A DNA stretch of 64,000 nt, taken from the NCBI RefSeq assembly GCF_027172205.1, contig NC_070605.1, forward strand, positions 23,926,304 to 23,990,303, in the 5' to 3' direction. Origin of the DNA: Podarcis raffonei (Eukaryota > Chordata > Lepidosauria > Squamata > Lacertidae). Under the pieces are notes generated by a model that saw nothing but the letters and a program-made list of their open reading frames with translations, made no database searches and was not told where the DNA came from. Both the position numbers and the translations under genes were made by a program. How positions within the stretch are numbered: position 1 is the stretch's first letter; every line of letters starts with the position of its first letter. Shown piece after piece: positions 11,281-25,100 of the stretch.

Positions 11281-11495
11281 GCAACTTATTATTATTAGCA
11301 CTTTTCCCGGGGAGTCATTCTTTTTTTAACTGATCCTTTAAGGACTTGGGAGGGCGTTGCTTTTGTTTTTGTTTTATTTTGGTTGTGTATTTCATGTTTT
11401 TATATTGCAATTTTATCTTGCGAACTGCCCCCCCGCCCGCCAAGACCTGTGGGTATAGGGCAGTATATACATTTAATAAATAATAACAGTAATAA
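11281..11495 (+). mobile_element. LINE 3' tail (L2/CR1-like)
   Basis: The end gacctgtgggtatagggcag followed by tatacatttaataaataata is a common LINE 3' terminus in this window. Confidence 0.55.
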
Positions 11496-14400
11496 ATAAT
11501 AACCCATGAAATTATATTGTGAAGAGTTATCCTCAGCCCTCAGGAAAATGTGGAATATAAAGCCACGCCATAAATAACACACCTCTGAAACCACAAGATC
11601 TAGCATGTCTATCCCAGGTCAATTATAATTACTCCTAGCTAGTTCCAATAGGGAAGAATTAAGGGGCATTAATTCTTAGTTAATTAAGTTCAGAGGTTCC
11701 CAAATTGGTCAACAGGCTACCAGCAGCCCAGAGCTTCATTCAGCTGGTTTGCAACATGCCTGTGGATTTGGAGACAACATATCCATCACATTAAATATTT
11801 ATATTGATTTTTTTAAAATGTTACTTTTGTTTCTTATACTTTATTTTATTGTATTCATTTATGTTTTGAATTCTGTGGAATTCAATTTGTTGTAAGAAGT
11901 GAAAGACACAATAAAAATACAGTTCAGAAACAGTGTCTAGCACAGTGCATTACAATTGCTATAACAGGTAGAAAATGTCATTAAGTGAGCCAACAAGTTT
12001 TCATGTGGGGGGTGTATGTGTGTGCATGGGGAGGGGGGGAGTTTGGGAACGACTGTCCTGGTTAAAGGACTTCTCCTTATAACCAGAGCTGTGAATACAC
12101 AGTGTTGCATCCTAATTAAGTTAACCAATACTGCACATTATAAAACCCTCACCATCTCCACTGTAGTCTGAATAAACTGTGCAAAATTTGCCATTTAATA
12201 TGCTTCTGCTGCTTATATTTATGTTTTTCATTAATTTACATATAGCTTCCATCTCACTAGCCATCCCCACCTCTCCAATTTCCAAGACATCTTCACAGCC
12301 ATAAGAACGAGTAATATCTTCACTTATAAGAGGTTTTCTGGATACTTAATTCTGTGGTTGAATTCCAGTAAATTGTCTGAAATAAATATTCAAGCAGAAG
12401 TTCAAGCACTCCCAGTCTAGGGTATGTTCTTACTTGGATAGAACAAATCATTCAAGGAAACTGAAGTGTTTTGTTGCCGAGTCACTCGGAAACCCGCTTC
12501 CATGAAAAGTAGCGGAAGTGTTCACACTGACCTTAGCTTATTTCATATGAAAGCATGAATCATATACACAAATAACATTAAGATAAATGTTGATCTTGTC
12601 ATTCAATCTCTTCCCTTTCCTTGTGTGTGACTATTTGGGCCCTTCCATAGATTCCTTTTATTGTTAATTCATGAGTACTTGCGATCATGATGCCATTGGG
12701 GCAGACTTGCATGATCCAGCTTTCAATACGGTTTTACGCCTGCAAAAGGTTTTGTTGTGGCTGTACTCTGTAATAACAGATTGCAAATAACCTTGATGCA
12801 ATAACAGTGCATTGGTGGTGGGTTTGTTCTGTTTTATTAGTTGCAAACAGCCTCTCTGTCATTGTGGATTCTGGAGAAGAGATTTGCTGACTCTTGCAGA
12901 CACCATAAAAGGCACTGGCAGCTACACCAGTGCCTACAGGCGCCCCCTAGCTTAACTACATAGATCACAGAGCACAAAAATGGGGCTGTCAAGGAACTAG
13001 ACATCAACAATACATGTCTGGCGTGTTCTGTTTGGCTTGGTGAGTCACAAGCTGTGCAGGCCTGGTCAAGATGAGGCTTGTAGGCAGGTCTCCTGCTTTC
13101 TGCCCTGTGCTTTATATTGCGGTAGTGCCCTTTTACGAAACACAAGGAACAAAACTGCAGCGTAGGTTGAAAAACCCTCTTCCACATGATTTATTCCAGA
13201 GAATCCAAATTTTTCAAGTAGAAGAATGAGAAACCAGAAACATAAACTCAAGTAACCAGAAAAAGCTGAAGTTTTAGATGAAGATCTTGATTTGCTATAT
13301 AGATCTGAAGGACCTTTGAATCAGTCATAAATGGACTGAATGCTATAAACAAGTAAGGAATGTAAACTATTGTGGTTAGTAATAACACCACAAACAAAAG
13401 CAGTTGTTTTTAATGAGTCCATGTTGCTTTAAAACAACCAACAACCAACCCTGATTTACAGATCTATTGCTGATGTTGTAGATTTGGCCAATGCTGTACT
13501 GTATTAGGTCAGCAACAAAAAAACATGGTGAATGTGAATAGGATTGCATTGTAAAACGTGTTACATTTTCTCATTGGAATCAATGGGACATGCAGCTCAA
13601 TCCTTTGCAAGTAGTTTAGTGAGGCTTACATCCAGGCTTATGTGCAGTTTTAAACAGCTGCAGCACTTGTGTGGAATTCAACCCCGCTGAACTCTGTGGG
13701 ACTTGCTTCTGAGTAGATGTGTAGAGGATTGTACAGAACATAATATTGGGCTGGACTGCAGCTATGATTCATTTTCTCCTCAAACCTCCATCCACAGGAT
13801 TATTTGCTGAGTATGATTTCAGCACCTTTTAAATAAAGCAGCTCCCCTAATTTAATTTTTGGCTTTGGGCATCTGGAATCCAGATGAAAGTGTCACCAAA
13901 ACAGCACTTTACCAGAGTCACCCACTGCTTACAAAAAGGAGTTCGTTTATAAATCTGGGCATGGTGTATATCGGAGATGATGAACCTGAAGATGGTGCTC
14001 TTCAGAAGTTTTGGAGAACAACTCCCAATATCGCTGACCATTGGCCATGTATTCTGGGCCTGATGGGAGCTGAGAGTCCAAAAACATCTGGAGGGCCACA
14101 GGTTCACCCCATCCCTGGTGTAAAATCAAAATATATCCATATGTAGCCAATACCATCAAGGACTAGGATTAATCTCACACCAGTTCATTGGCTCCATGTG
14201 TAACAAACGGGGCTTTGTGGTGGATTGATAAATATGAATTAAGGTTTGCTCTAGAAAAAGCTGGGGTAGGTCTGTGCTTGCCTGATTCTCACTATACATA
14301 ATTTCTGTGCACCTAGAAGAGATACTACCCAACATTTGCCTTCCATTAAGTTTCTTCTTTTTTAGGTTCAGCAGATATTTTGATTAAATGATACCCGAAG

Positions 14401-14852
14401 CAAAGCCTTTCTGGTGGTAGGGAATTATGAACAGTTAACTTCATAGGTGATGTGGTTCAATTCCACGACAGAGCTCCGTTGGCAGATTTATGCAAGCTTT
14501 CCTTTCCTGTTAATGGGGGTGAAGTCTTGTTACACAGCAACTTCAAAAAATACTCCAGTGCTTTTACACAGTGACCTAATTTAAAGATCCGGGAGGCAAC
14601 TTTTTGGTAGGTGCCTATTCTGAAATACAAGATGCGACTTGTATTAATGATAACAACACTAACTCCATTGACAGATTCATACATGTACAACACTTGCTCA
14701 ACAACATTAAGAGTTCACCTGTCTGCAAAGCCGTTTATGGCGCACCTACTTTTCATTTGTCTAAATGGCCTGGAAAACAGGCCACAGGTTAGAATGGTAA
14801 GAAATTCAGGGGAGGTAAGTGTCCCCTCTGTATACTTCCTACAAATAATAAT
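11496..14852. other. Spacer between C11orf65 promoter and POGLUT3 3' end
   Basis: Mostly unique DNA. Includes a copy of the dispersed gggacttgcttctgagtag motif (about 13530-13745) and a worn hAT MITE (about 13965-14125, cttttgga...aaacatctggagggccac). No exon is recognised on either strand. Confidence 0.4.
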
Positions 14853-15200
14853 AATGATGATTTATTATTTATTTATTTGCCGCCCCTCTGACTGGGTTTC
14901 CCCAGCCACTCTGGGCAGCTTCCAACAGGATATTAAAAACACAATAAAACATCAACCATTAAAAACATCCCTGTACAGGGCTGCCTTCAGATGTCTTCTA
15001 AAAGACAGATACATGTTTATTTCCTTGACATTTGACAGGAAGGCATTCCACATGGCGGGCACGACTACCGAGAAGGCCCACTGCCTGGGTCCTTGTAACC
15101 TTACTTCTCACAGTGAGGGAACCACCAGAAGGCCCTTGGAGCGGGACCTCAGTGTCTGGGGCTGAACAATGGGGGTGGAGACGCTCCTTCAGAACAAGTT
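14853..15200 (-). mobile_element. L2-clade LINE 3' end
   Basis: The reverse complement gives an ORF2 C terminus, the conserved gccgcccagagtggctgggg-like UTR and a (TTA)n tail. Same family as 20386-20712, 22622-22965, 27805-28048 and 45634-45862. Confidence 0.75.
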
Positions 15201-15246
15201 GCCTTACATCATTAGATCAATTATTTATGCTCAGCACTGACTGTAT

Positions 15247-15384
15247 CAGGGATGAGGAACCCGTGGTCTTCCAGTTGTTGAACTCCCAACTCCCATGTGA
15301 GCCTTCATGCAGCATGACTGATTATCAGATATAATGGGAGTTGGTCCCCAACAACATCAGAAGGGGAACAGGCTATCTATCCCT
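15247..15384. mobile_element. hAT-like MITE, worn
   Basis: The ends cagggatgaggaacc and ctatccctg are inverted. The interior has the gttgaactcccaactcccat...atgggagttggt palindrome typical of this family. Confidence 0.55.
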
Positions 15385-16411
15385 GGACTATGCTAAAAAT
15401 CAGCTAACAGCTGTCCCAAGTCTAGGTTAAAGTCTTGCTCAAGCCCTGCTATGTGGCATCCTTTAATTTGGGACTGAACCTATGACCTTTTTACATGCAA
15501 AGCCGCCGATTCAGATGGGAATTGAGACTCAGGGTTAGTAGCTGCTTACAGAATTGGTAGCTGAAGTGATATTTGAACGAGAGAGTTATTCTGTTTTTAC
15601 ATGGGGAAATGTAGTACACCCCTCCACACGCACAAATGCACCTGGTAATGCTGCCCTAGCCTTCCTTTGAGAGGAAGGGTGGTATCTAAACCCAACAAAT
15701 AATTAACAAAACAGCCCATAATTCTACCACTTCATTCTATACAATGTGCAGAACTGCTCTTAAAAGAGTTTTAGTCATTAAACAGCAGGATCCGATTTAG
15801 ACAAGGAATATGAAGAAACAGACCAATTTCTCCCCATCGTTAATAAAAAGTAAGCATCTATGCCAAGGCAGCTGGTAAAGTCGCTAAGGGAGGGTGTGTG
15901 AACTGCGGAGACCCTGTTCATAATCACACTCTAGGTGTAAACTCGCTAATCTAGGGTGCCCTCAAGCCTTAGTTGTATTACACAGTAAATAACACTGACC
16001 TGCCTTAACTGGCTGCTGTGAGGATAAAGGAGACAAATTATGTGGAGTGCTTTGAAAGTGATCTAGAAAACTAGCCCCATAAACACTTCATGCAAGTGAA
16101 GGATACAGTCTGAGAGCTTTCCTTACCATTATATATTCTCTGTTCAGATTTTTTAAAGGCACACATGGCAACTTGTAGAGGAAACAGAGAGCGAAGGAAG
16201 GTATCCAAGACAACACTCCAACACACACTTAGCGAAAAGCAACCCCCATCAAACTGAATGGTGCTTACTTCTGAACAGACGCTGTAGGACTGAATTGTGA
16301 ATATGTCTCCATGTACAAGCTAGTTCCAGATTCCACAGTGTTAAATGTGATTTTAGGTCCTGCCTCATTCTTGCAACAGGCTATATATTTGATCTCATTT
16401 GGCAGGGTTAC
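15385..16411. other. Downstream of POGLUT3 stop, probable 3' UTR
   Basis: The POGLUT3 3' UTR should lie in the right part. ATTAAA on the minus strand (plus 15462-15467) is a possible poly(A) signal. A MIR-like SINE trace (about 15985-16090) and a dispersed-motif copy (about 16225-16300) are also seen. The true 3' end is not determined. Confidence 0.3.
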
Positions 16412-16537
16412 TTATAACTCTTCCTTTGAAGGCTTTTTCCTGTGGCAGCTGCAGACTGAAGTCCTGTCATCCGGCTGAGGTACAAATTCCATCCCATCCC
16501 GTATTTCAGGTCTACCAGCTTGGCGTTCAGCATATTT
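16412..16537 (-). CDS. POGLUT3: POGLUT3 exon 8 (last), stop at 16412
   Basis: Acceptor tacgtttttcag. It encodes [18 protein letters not shown] and ends [11 protein letters not shown] then TAA. KEEL replaces the canonical KDEL. Confidence 0.96.
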   Translation of the reverse strand, partial: KYAERQAGRPEIRDGMEFVPQPDDRTSVCSCHRKKPSKEEL

Positions 16538-19500
16538 CTGAAAAACGTAAAACAGGTTGGAAAGAAACTGAAACAACAGCAGACTATTCAAAACAAAAAC
16601 ATCTCTCCCTTTCACAACCCTGGTCATTTCCAGCATGTTTACCCTGTTTATTGAGCTTAAACGTTTGTGGGGACATTATACAACATCACTCCTTAACGAG
16701 TTTTCATTCCGATTTATTTATTTTTTGCAGGCAGTTTATACTATGTTTTGTCAAGCAAAGGTTATCCTGCACTTTCCGAAGCATTTTCTTATCACTTTCC
16801 CTACTGCAAGAAGTCCCCCAAAATTCCTGGAAGTGGATTTCTTGTGCTGCAAGAGGGTCAAATCCACTTTAATTGTACAACTTAAATTTAGCGAGAGAAA
16901 TGATTGTGCGATTACACATGTGTGGCTGGCTCCTCAACCACCTCTCAGGAAAGATATGTGGCCTGTCCCTGGTTTAAACTATGGTTAGTGAGGCAGGAGC
17001 AAACCATGGTTCCAGATCCTGGTTTGCTGTGAAACCAGACCATTTTAAAACCACCATGGTCAAGTTTCATGAGAAAGAGAGTGGACTGCATGGTTCGGGA
17101 TAGCATAAGCATAGACTGAAATCTGGACTAACCTGGAACACTTTGAAATAGTAGCAATAAAACCGATGAGGCTGCAATAGTTCTCTTGCAGCTGCCTGCC
17201 CTTCCTTGGCAATTTTTCTGACTTCTTCATCATTTTCCTAAGGATTAGAAACAAACTGCGTTCAAGCATCAATACTTGGCCAGGAGAAGCAGCTGTTGTA
17301 GTAACTACTGTATTGTAACTGTCTATCCTATCCTATCCTATCCTATCCTATCCTATCCTATTCTATCCTATCCTATCCTAAGCCACCTTGAGAACTTCCG
17401 TTAGTAAGGTAGGATATAAATACCCCATAAGAATAAAATAATAGAGCGACTAAGGAGTCTTATGTGATTGTGTTCAGCAAGAAGGGGCACTCAGATTTTC
17501 AGCAGCTGCAGAAATGCTAAGCTATGGGCAGCTACTGTATTGTACAAGCCTACACAAAGAAAGAACCTCCAAAGTTAATTCCAGTCTTTTCATACTTTTA
17601 CCCACACTTTATCCAAAGCTTTAATGATATTATCCTCCCCCAAGCAGCAGTAGCAGCCTGGCACAGTTAGAGAGAGGGATTTCTTAATTTCAGGAAAGCT
17701 ACCCTTATTGCCCAAGCAACAGCTAAGTGTACAGACAGGTTTGACATCTCTCACACGGATTTGGTTACTCAGAACACAGAGCAGTAATTGTCTTCTTCCA
17801 CCCATATAATCATTACGCATTTATGTGCCGCGGAGCTGAAGAATAGACCCATCCCTGTTAATACAAGGAAATGCGGCTTAGATTGAAGATACAGAAGAAC
17901 ACAATTGCGAATTTGTACTTTGCAGTTCTGGGGCTATGTTTCAAAGTTCCTAGTGTTTTCCTCCCTCTTCTCCAGATTAGAACTTTTGGAAGGTTGGTAT
18001 TTTTTAAACAACTACACTTGTCTCTTCATCTATTAAGTTCTCAGTTCCAACCTAAACCACAAGGAGTCTGAACACACTCCACCGTGGGCTGGCAGTTACA
18101 ACTTGCCAGCTGTGGCTTGTGATTCCAACATAGGGAGGTTTTCAAAGCTATGAGAACCAAACTATAACTTCTGCTGGACGCTGATCCTATCACATCCGGA
18201 GAAGCTGAAAGGTGCTGAGCTTAGGTGCTGATGCAAATGGGCTACTATTAAAATGAGGATGCATTTTAAATTGTATTTTAACCCATATTTTAAATTGGTT
18301 TCCTCCCCTTTTTCCCCTATTATGTTTTTCTTGTAATTTTACTGGTGTTAGCCGCCCTGAGCCCAGCTCTGGCCAGGGTATAAATAAAAAATTATTATTA
18401 TTGTTGTTGTTGTTATTCCTATAAGGAGAGCAGGAGCATGGCTTATCTATCCTCATGTTTTCTTTAAAACAGACTACAGCTGGGAAATGGTGCTGCAATT
18501 TATAATACAGTGGTACCTCAGGTTAAGTATTTAATTCGTTCCAGAGGTCTGTTCTTAACCTGAAACTGTTCTTAACCTGAAGCACCATTTTAGCTAATGG
18601 GGCCTCCTGCTGCTGCTGTGCCACTGGAGCCCAATTTCTGTTCTTAACCTGAAGCACTATTTCTGGGTTAGCGGAGTCTGTAACCTGAAGCTTATGTAAC
18701 CTGAAGCGTATGTAACCTGAGGTACCACTGTACCCAGTTTTTCTTCTGCGGCAAGGATGATTACCTTGGCCCATTTTATTCTTTCCAGCAAGTCTTCCAG
18801 GTTTCTTTTAACAGGAATGTAGTGGGTCCACGGCGCCAGCTCCTTATAGAAGTACTCATAGTACTGCGAAGCCTGCTTGATCACAAGGCTGTCCCCCAGC
18901 ATGAGGTAGGGAAACCTGTAGGCTGCAACTGTGCCATCTATACTCACTTGGTATTTGTACTGAGGGGAGAGGAGGAGGAAAGCAGCATGAGCCAAGCATG
19001 CATTGGGATCAAGCACTGCACCCTTGGCTAAGTTAAATCGTTTCACAGTTTGGGTAACAGCAAAAAACCCTATCTGTTTTCTGGTCACCTTTCAGCCTGA
19101 GGCTGCAATCCGAAGTACCTGATAGGAAACTCCAGCCATGTCCAAGGGGGTTTTGTGAGCTCTCCTTCAAACCACAGCAAGCAACCCATCGGATAAGCCC
19201 TACCTAAAACTCTGGGGGTCTGCGGGATCAGCTGCTGATGCAACATGAGTAAAATGACAACCAGAACTTGACATCAAAGGAGACCCAGTACAGTGGTACC
19301 TCGGGTTACATACGCTTCAGGTTACAGACTCTGCTAACCCAGAAATAGTACCTTGGGTTAAGAACATTGCTTCAGGATGAGAACAGAAATCGCGCGGCAG
19401 CAGTGGAAGGCTCCACTAGCTAAAGTGGTGTTTCAGGTTAAGAACGGACCTCCAGAACGAATTAAGCACTTAACCCGAGGTACCACTGTATATGGAAGGA

Positions 19501-22092
19501 AGTGCTTGGGGTTGTGTGGGTCGGACCCTGGGTGGAAAGAGAAACTGCAGCTTGGTACTAAAAGCACATCCTTTTCATGCACAAGGTGAACAGTTCAGTG
19601 CCCGCCATCTTCAGTTAAAAGTGTCAGGTAGAAGGCAATAGGAAAGACCTCTGTTTAAGATCCTGGAGGGCTATTCCCTGCCAGAATAGACTACACTGGT
19701 ACCTTGGGTTAAGTACTTAATTTGTTCCTGAGGTCCGTACTTAACCTGAAACTGTTCTTAACCTGAAGCACCACTTTAGCTAATGGGGCCTCCTGCTGAT
19801 GCCGCGTCGCCGGAGCACAATTTCTGTTCTCATCCTGAAGCAAAGTTCTTAACCTGAAGTACTATTTCTGGGTTAGCGGAGTCTGTAACCCAAAGCGTAT
19901 GTAACCTGAACTGTATGTAACCTGAGGTACCACTGTACACTGTGTTGGGTGTACAAATAAGCCTGAAGTGGTATAAAGGAAACATCTCATGTTTCAAAGG
20001 GAACATAAAAGCGCCGCTGCAAGCAGACCAAACGACCATCTAATTCAGCAGCCTGCTTCTAAAGTGACCAACTAGATGTCTATGGAAAGCCCATAAGCAG
20101 GACATGAGTGCAATACCTCTCTCCAGCAATTGGTATTCCTAGGCCTACTGACTCTGTGATACCGGAGGCAATATGCTGCCTCCATGACTTATGTCCATTT
20201 TGAAACAGAGGCTGCTTCAAAGTCTCCAAAATTCCTACCTCTGCAGCGGTACAGATCGCAACCCACATACGCAATCTCAGGTGTGATGATCACACAGGCA
20301 TGTATTTTGGATGCACGCAAGCTGGAGGAAATGATAGGCAATGGGTATACACTCGCAGTAAAACACACAAGTAGGGCTGGGGGCTTCACCCCTATCATTC
20401 TGCCCGGACACTGAGGTCCAGCGCCGAGGGCCTTCTGGCGGTTCCCTCATTGCGAGAAGCAAAGCTACAGGGAACCAGGCAGAGGGCCTTCTTGGTAGTG
20501 GCACCCGCCCTGTGGAACACCCTCCCATCAGATGTCAAAGAGATAAACAACTACCTGACATTCAGAAGACATCTTAAGGCAGCCCTGTTCAGGGAAGTTT
20601 TTAATGTGTGACATCTTAGTGTATTTTTGGTCTTTGTGGGAGCCGCCCAGAGTGGCGGGGAAACCCAGCAAGATGGGCGGGGCATAAATAATAAATTATT
20701 ATTATTATTAAGTATGCAATATTGCATGTTTAGATGTGGCATTAGTTTCCAGGCAGGATGTTCCTTAACACTGAAACCGGCTCTCAAATCGGAGCTTCAA
20801 GGGGAAACGAAAAACAAGGACATTTGTCTGTCTCCTCTCGGTGTTAGCAAGATAGGCAGTATACCTTAAAGAAGTCAAAGAACCCCATCAATGGAGCCTT
20901 CCCCAGCTCCGCCTCCTTTTCTCTGAAGAAGAAGTAACCTGTTATTCCAGCATCCAGCAGTTCTGGGTTTTCCTTGGAGAGTTGCACCAGTTGAAGCCGT
21001 TCTTCCCGGCTGTCTCGACCTCTGAAAAATCCTTGTTCCGTTTTGTTGTCCCAGGCAGGTCCTGGAATTAACGGGGGATAGAATAAAGGAGGAGGGAGAA
21101 CAGAAATCTTGCAAGTCCTAATGCAGCCTTTGCCAACCTGGTGCCTTCCAGATGTTTTGGTCTACAACTCCCATCAGCCCCAGCCAGCACACCAAAATGC
21201 CCTAAGCAACTTGGGAGGCCTAATATTTGTCCTCCGGAGATTACAATGTGCGAGCAGTATTATTTTTCTTCAACGAGGCAGATTTGCTAAGGACACCCCC
21301 ACCCCACCCATTATCAATGTTCAAAATACTATTCTTCCTCTGCCACGGGACGCACTATGTCTCTGAATACTGCAGAGTGGATTTGATTCAAATCAAATCG
21401 ATTTAAATCACGATTTAAATCACTAGTCAGTAAGACTTGATTTAAATCATTTTTTTATAGAAAGACTCATTCTTGCTGGCATAGAATGAAGGTTTCATTT
21501 TTGGAATAATAAATTTTCAGAGTAGTTTTTACAGTTATATCAAAAATTACTGATTTGGTTATACTATTAGAAATACATAGACAGATAATTATGAAATTAT
21601 TGCGAGGTTTAATAAGTTAACTGTTTATAATTTGGACAACTTTTCTGCTGTACCTTATTGGACGGAGCAAAATAAACATTTCCTTAATAACAATTTGAAC
21701 AATTTATTTAACTAAAACAATAACATTATAGCATATGTATCCATGTTTGTTAACTGATGTGGTTAAACATTTAAAAAAAAAAACAACTTTGTACACATGA
21801 AAAGCTTCAAAACAAATCCTTATTTCCTGATGAATAGCCTTTGGACTATAATGTAACTTAAATAGAAAACTACCTTTAGAAACATTTTTTTCTCCGAAAG
21901 CATTTTATTTTAAAAACCCAAATTAATTTTTTTTAAAATCCAATTTAAATTAAAAAAAATCTGATTTAAATTTTTAAAAATCCGATTTATTTTTTTTATA
22001 ATAATTGATTTTTATCCACTCTGAAATGCCAGATTCTGGGATCACAGGTGTGGGGGATGCTACTGTACACAGGCTCTGCTTTGGGGCTTCAA

Positions 22093-22137
<45 letters not shown>

Positions 22138-25100
22138 TATTATTTATACCCCGCCCTTCCGGCTGGGTTTCCCCAGACACTCTGGGCAGCTTCCAACAGA
22201 ATATTAAAATACAACAACCTATTAAACATTAAAAACGTCCCTAAACAGGGCTGTCTGTTGGCATCTGATTGGCCATGTGAGAACAGAATGCTGGAACAGA
22301 TGTCCTGATCCAGCAGACACTTCTTACATGCTTATCTCTGTCTGGAAAAAAACCCACACACAGATTCCCATGTTACCTGTGTTTCCTTGAATAGACAGGA
22401 GGTCATTTGTGACGCCTCGCAGAGTTTCTAGGGTTGAATGGGTGACATTGTAGGTTGGAAGCACCAGGTCTGCTGAATCCAGAGAGCCACACCAGGAAAG
22501 GATAGGCAGGGGGCCAGGGGTGTCGTTTGCTTTCCGATGCTCAACAGGCCAATCCGCAACATTGAGGTAAAATTCCACATCAGGAAGGTGAACCTAAAAC
22601 AAGCCAAAACACCTTTATAGTATACCTGAAGGAGCGTCTCCATCCCCATCGTTCAGCCCGGACACTGAGGTCCAGCTCCGAGGGCCTTCTGGCGGTTCCT
22701 TCACTGCGAGAAGTGAGGTTACAGGGAACCAGGCAGAGGGCCTTCTTGGTGGTGGTGCCCACTCTGTGGAACGCCCTCCCATCAGATGTCAAGGAAATAA
22801 ACAACTATTTGACTTTTAGAAGACACCTGAAGGCAGCCCCTGTTTAGGGAGGTTTTTAATGTTTGAAGTTTTTCTGTGTTTTTAATATCCTGTTGGAAGC
22901 CGCCCAGAGTGGCTGGGGAGGCCTGGCCAGATGGGCAGTGTATAAGTAATAAATCAGTAGTAGTTCATGCTGTCCTACTAGTTGCTTTAGCTTCCACACG
23001 ATGTAACAATTAACCCAGTGTTATGGATCAACAAGCTGCTATAGATTAAAAAGCCAAATTTGGTGGTCCCCTATAAAAAAATGTTTTAGTCTCTGTATTT
23101 TGTCCTACTATTTTCGTTGTTGTTTTGGTTACATCCCACCCCCAAATGTTTCCTCTTTTTTATGAATGAACTTGGAGCATCCGCAGGGTCTCCAGTGGGG
23201 ACTGGTAATGTCTCCTGCCTGACACTCAAAGAGCTACTGCCTGCCAGTGTAGACAATACTGAACTACACTGACCAATGGGTCTGGCTCAGTAGAAGAGCT
23301 CTTCCTATTTTCTTATAGCTGGGCCCCATCTATCCTACCTTGTCCCAATCCAACCAGAGATAGAAAATCCTCGTCTGTGTGATTTGCTGGTTCAGAAACC
23401 ACAGGCAAAATTGGATGTCCATTTGAGTGAGATACTTTCAATGGAACCTTTGGTTGTGCATTCAAGTGTGAATCCCAATATAGATGGGGAAGCACATTTC
23501 GATGCACAGCTGATTTACTCCCCCTCTGCTGATAGGGGCTCCCAACATAGGGCAAACGGTTTATTTGAAGCTGCCAACTTGCATGCTATCACTCAATACA
23601 CACTGAAAAGCTTGAAAGAGGTGAGCGCACCTGCAAATTTGAGACTTCCTGCACATATCTACTCGGAAGCAAGTCTCACTTGAGAGCCTTGGGATGGATC
23701 TAAACACGGGGGAACACCATAAATAAGTCAGAAATTAGATAGTTTTAACAAAAGAAAAAAATCTCTATGGAAAATCACATTTTAAAATTTCCTGCTCTCT
23801 GTCGCCATCTGGTGTTGCATGTTTATAGCGCGTCCAAATTGCTTTTTTTTACTAATGTAGCTGAGCACCAGGACTCTGATCAAAGGATGTTGCTGGTGTG
23901 CAGACCCCTCTGGTGGATGTCTGTTATATACTGCTGCATTTTGCACACCACACTATGCCATGGCTTAGTGCAACATGGATGAGATGCAGTGTGTCCCAGG
24001 CTTGAATGTTCCCCTCTTGCTGCGCAGGTAGGAGGGCAACTTTGGAAGACCGCACTTTCTGTTTTAGTTAACGATGCGGATATGTGGGAGGAGGTGAAGG
24101 CAGAATGGGAGTATATGAGGCAAAGGCTTGCAAATGTGCTAAAAAGAACATTGTTTAGTGTCAGGGTGGCTAACCTGTGGTCTTCAGAACTTGCTGAGCT
24201 ACAATTCCCATCAGCCCCAACCAGCCAAGGCTCAGCAATGATGGGAGTTGTAGTTCAAGAACACCTGTGAGAGCCACAGGTTAGCCATCCTTGCATGATG
24301 TGCAAACATGGCCAGTGTGTACTAAGTGAGTATCTGTGGAAATATACCTTCCTCGCCAGTGACAGCAACATTTCATCCGAGAACATTTTGAAGTCTGTAT
24401 ACTTCCCCAAGGACCGGCGATAGATGTGATTGCCGATGACAGTATAATGAACAATGGATCCCATCTTTTGGGCAAACCTTGGTGGAACCTCATCAAACAT
24501 CCGCTGAAGATCAATGCTAGGAAACACAGCGAAATCCTCAGTAATCTGAGGGTGCTCCGAAGGACAGGAAAGACTTTTCTCCCAAATCTGAGCATCTTCT
24601 GGACATTCGCAATATTCATGATAAACTGGACCTGAAGAAGACAGGGGATGACCTTTATAAAATATTCCATGAATTCAAGATGGCCCCTCTGCAAGGTGTT
24701 CCATTACATCTACTCTCATAAGCACCAGCATCAGTGTTTTTTACCAGCCTTTACCAACCTTGTGCCTGCCAGCTGTTTTGGAATACAACTCCCATCAGCT
24801 CCAGTACAGATAACTTTCTTTTCTTTCAAACCAAGGTTTCCCAAGCTTGAGTGTTCAGCTGTTTTTGGACTACAGTTCCCACCATCCCTGACCATTGGTC
24901 CTGCTAGCTAGGGATGGTGGGAGTTGTAGTCCAAAAACAGCTGGAGACCCAAGTTTGGGAAACCCTGGTTTAAACCAATCTTTCTTATCCAGATCTCTGG
25001 AATGCAAAAAAGGGAGCCATTTTCAAGAGAACTTATTTTCTTTTGGAGACAGTTTTTTCCATGTATAAGACGCCCCCATGTATAAGATGCCCCATTTAAA

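Noticed and set aside
16635-16988. Plus-strand frame of 117 codons beside POGLUT3 exon 8
   Set aside because: Antisense to the intron, no homology and no splice support.
17323-17381. Regular repeats suggestive of a CRISPR-like array
   Set aside because: A plain TCCTA microsatellite without spacers, in a vertebrate intron.
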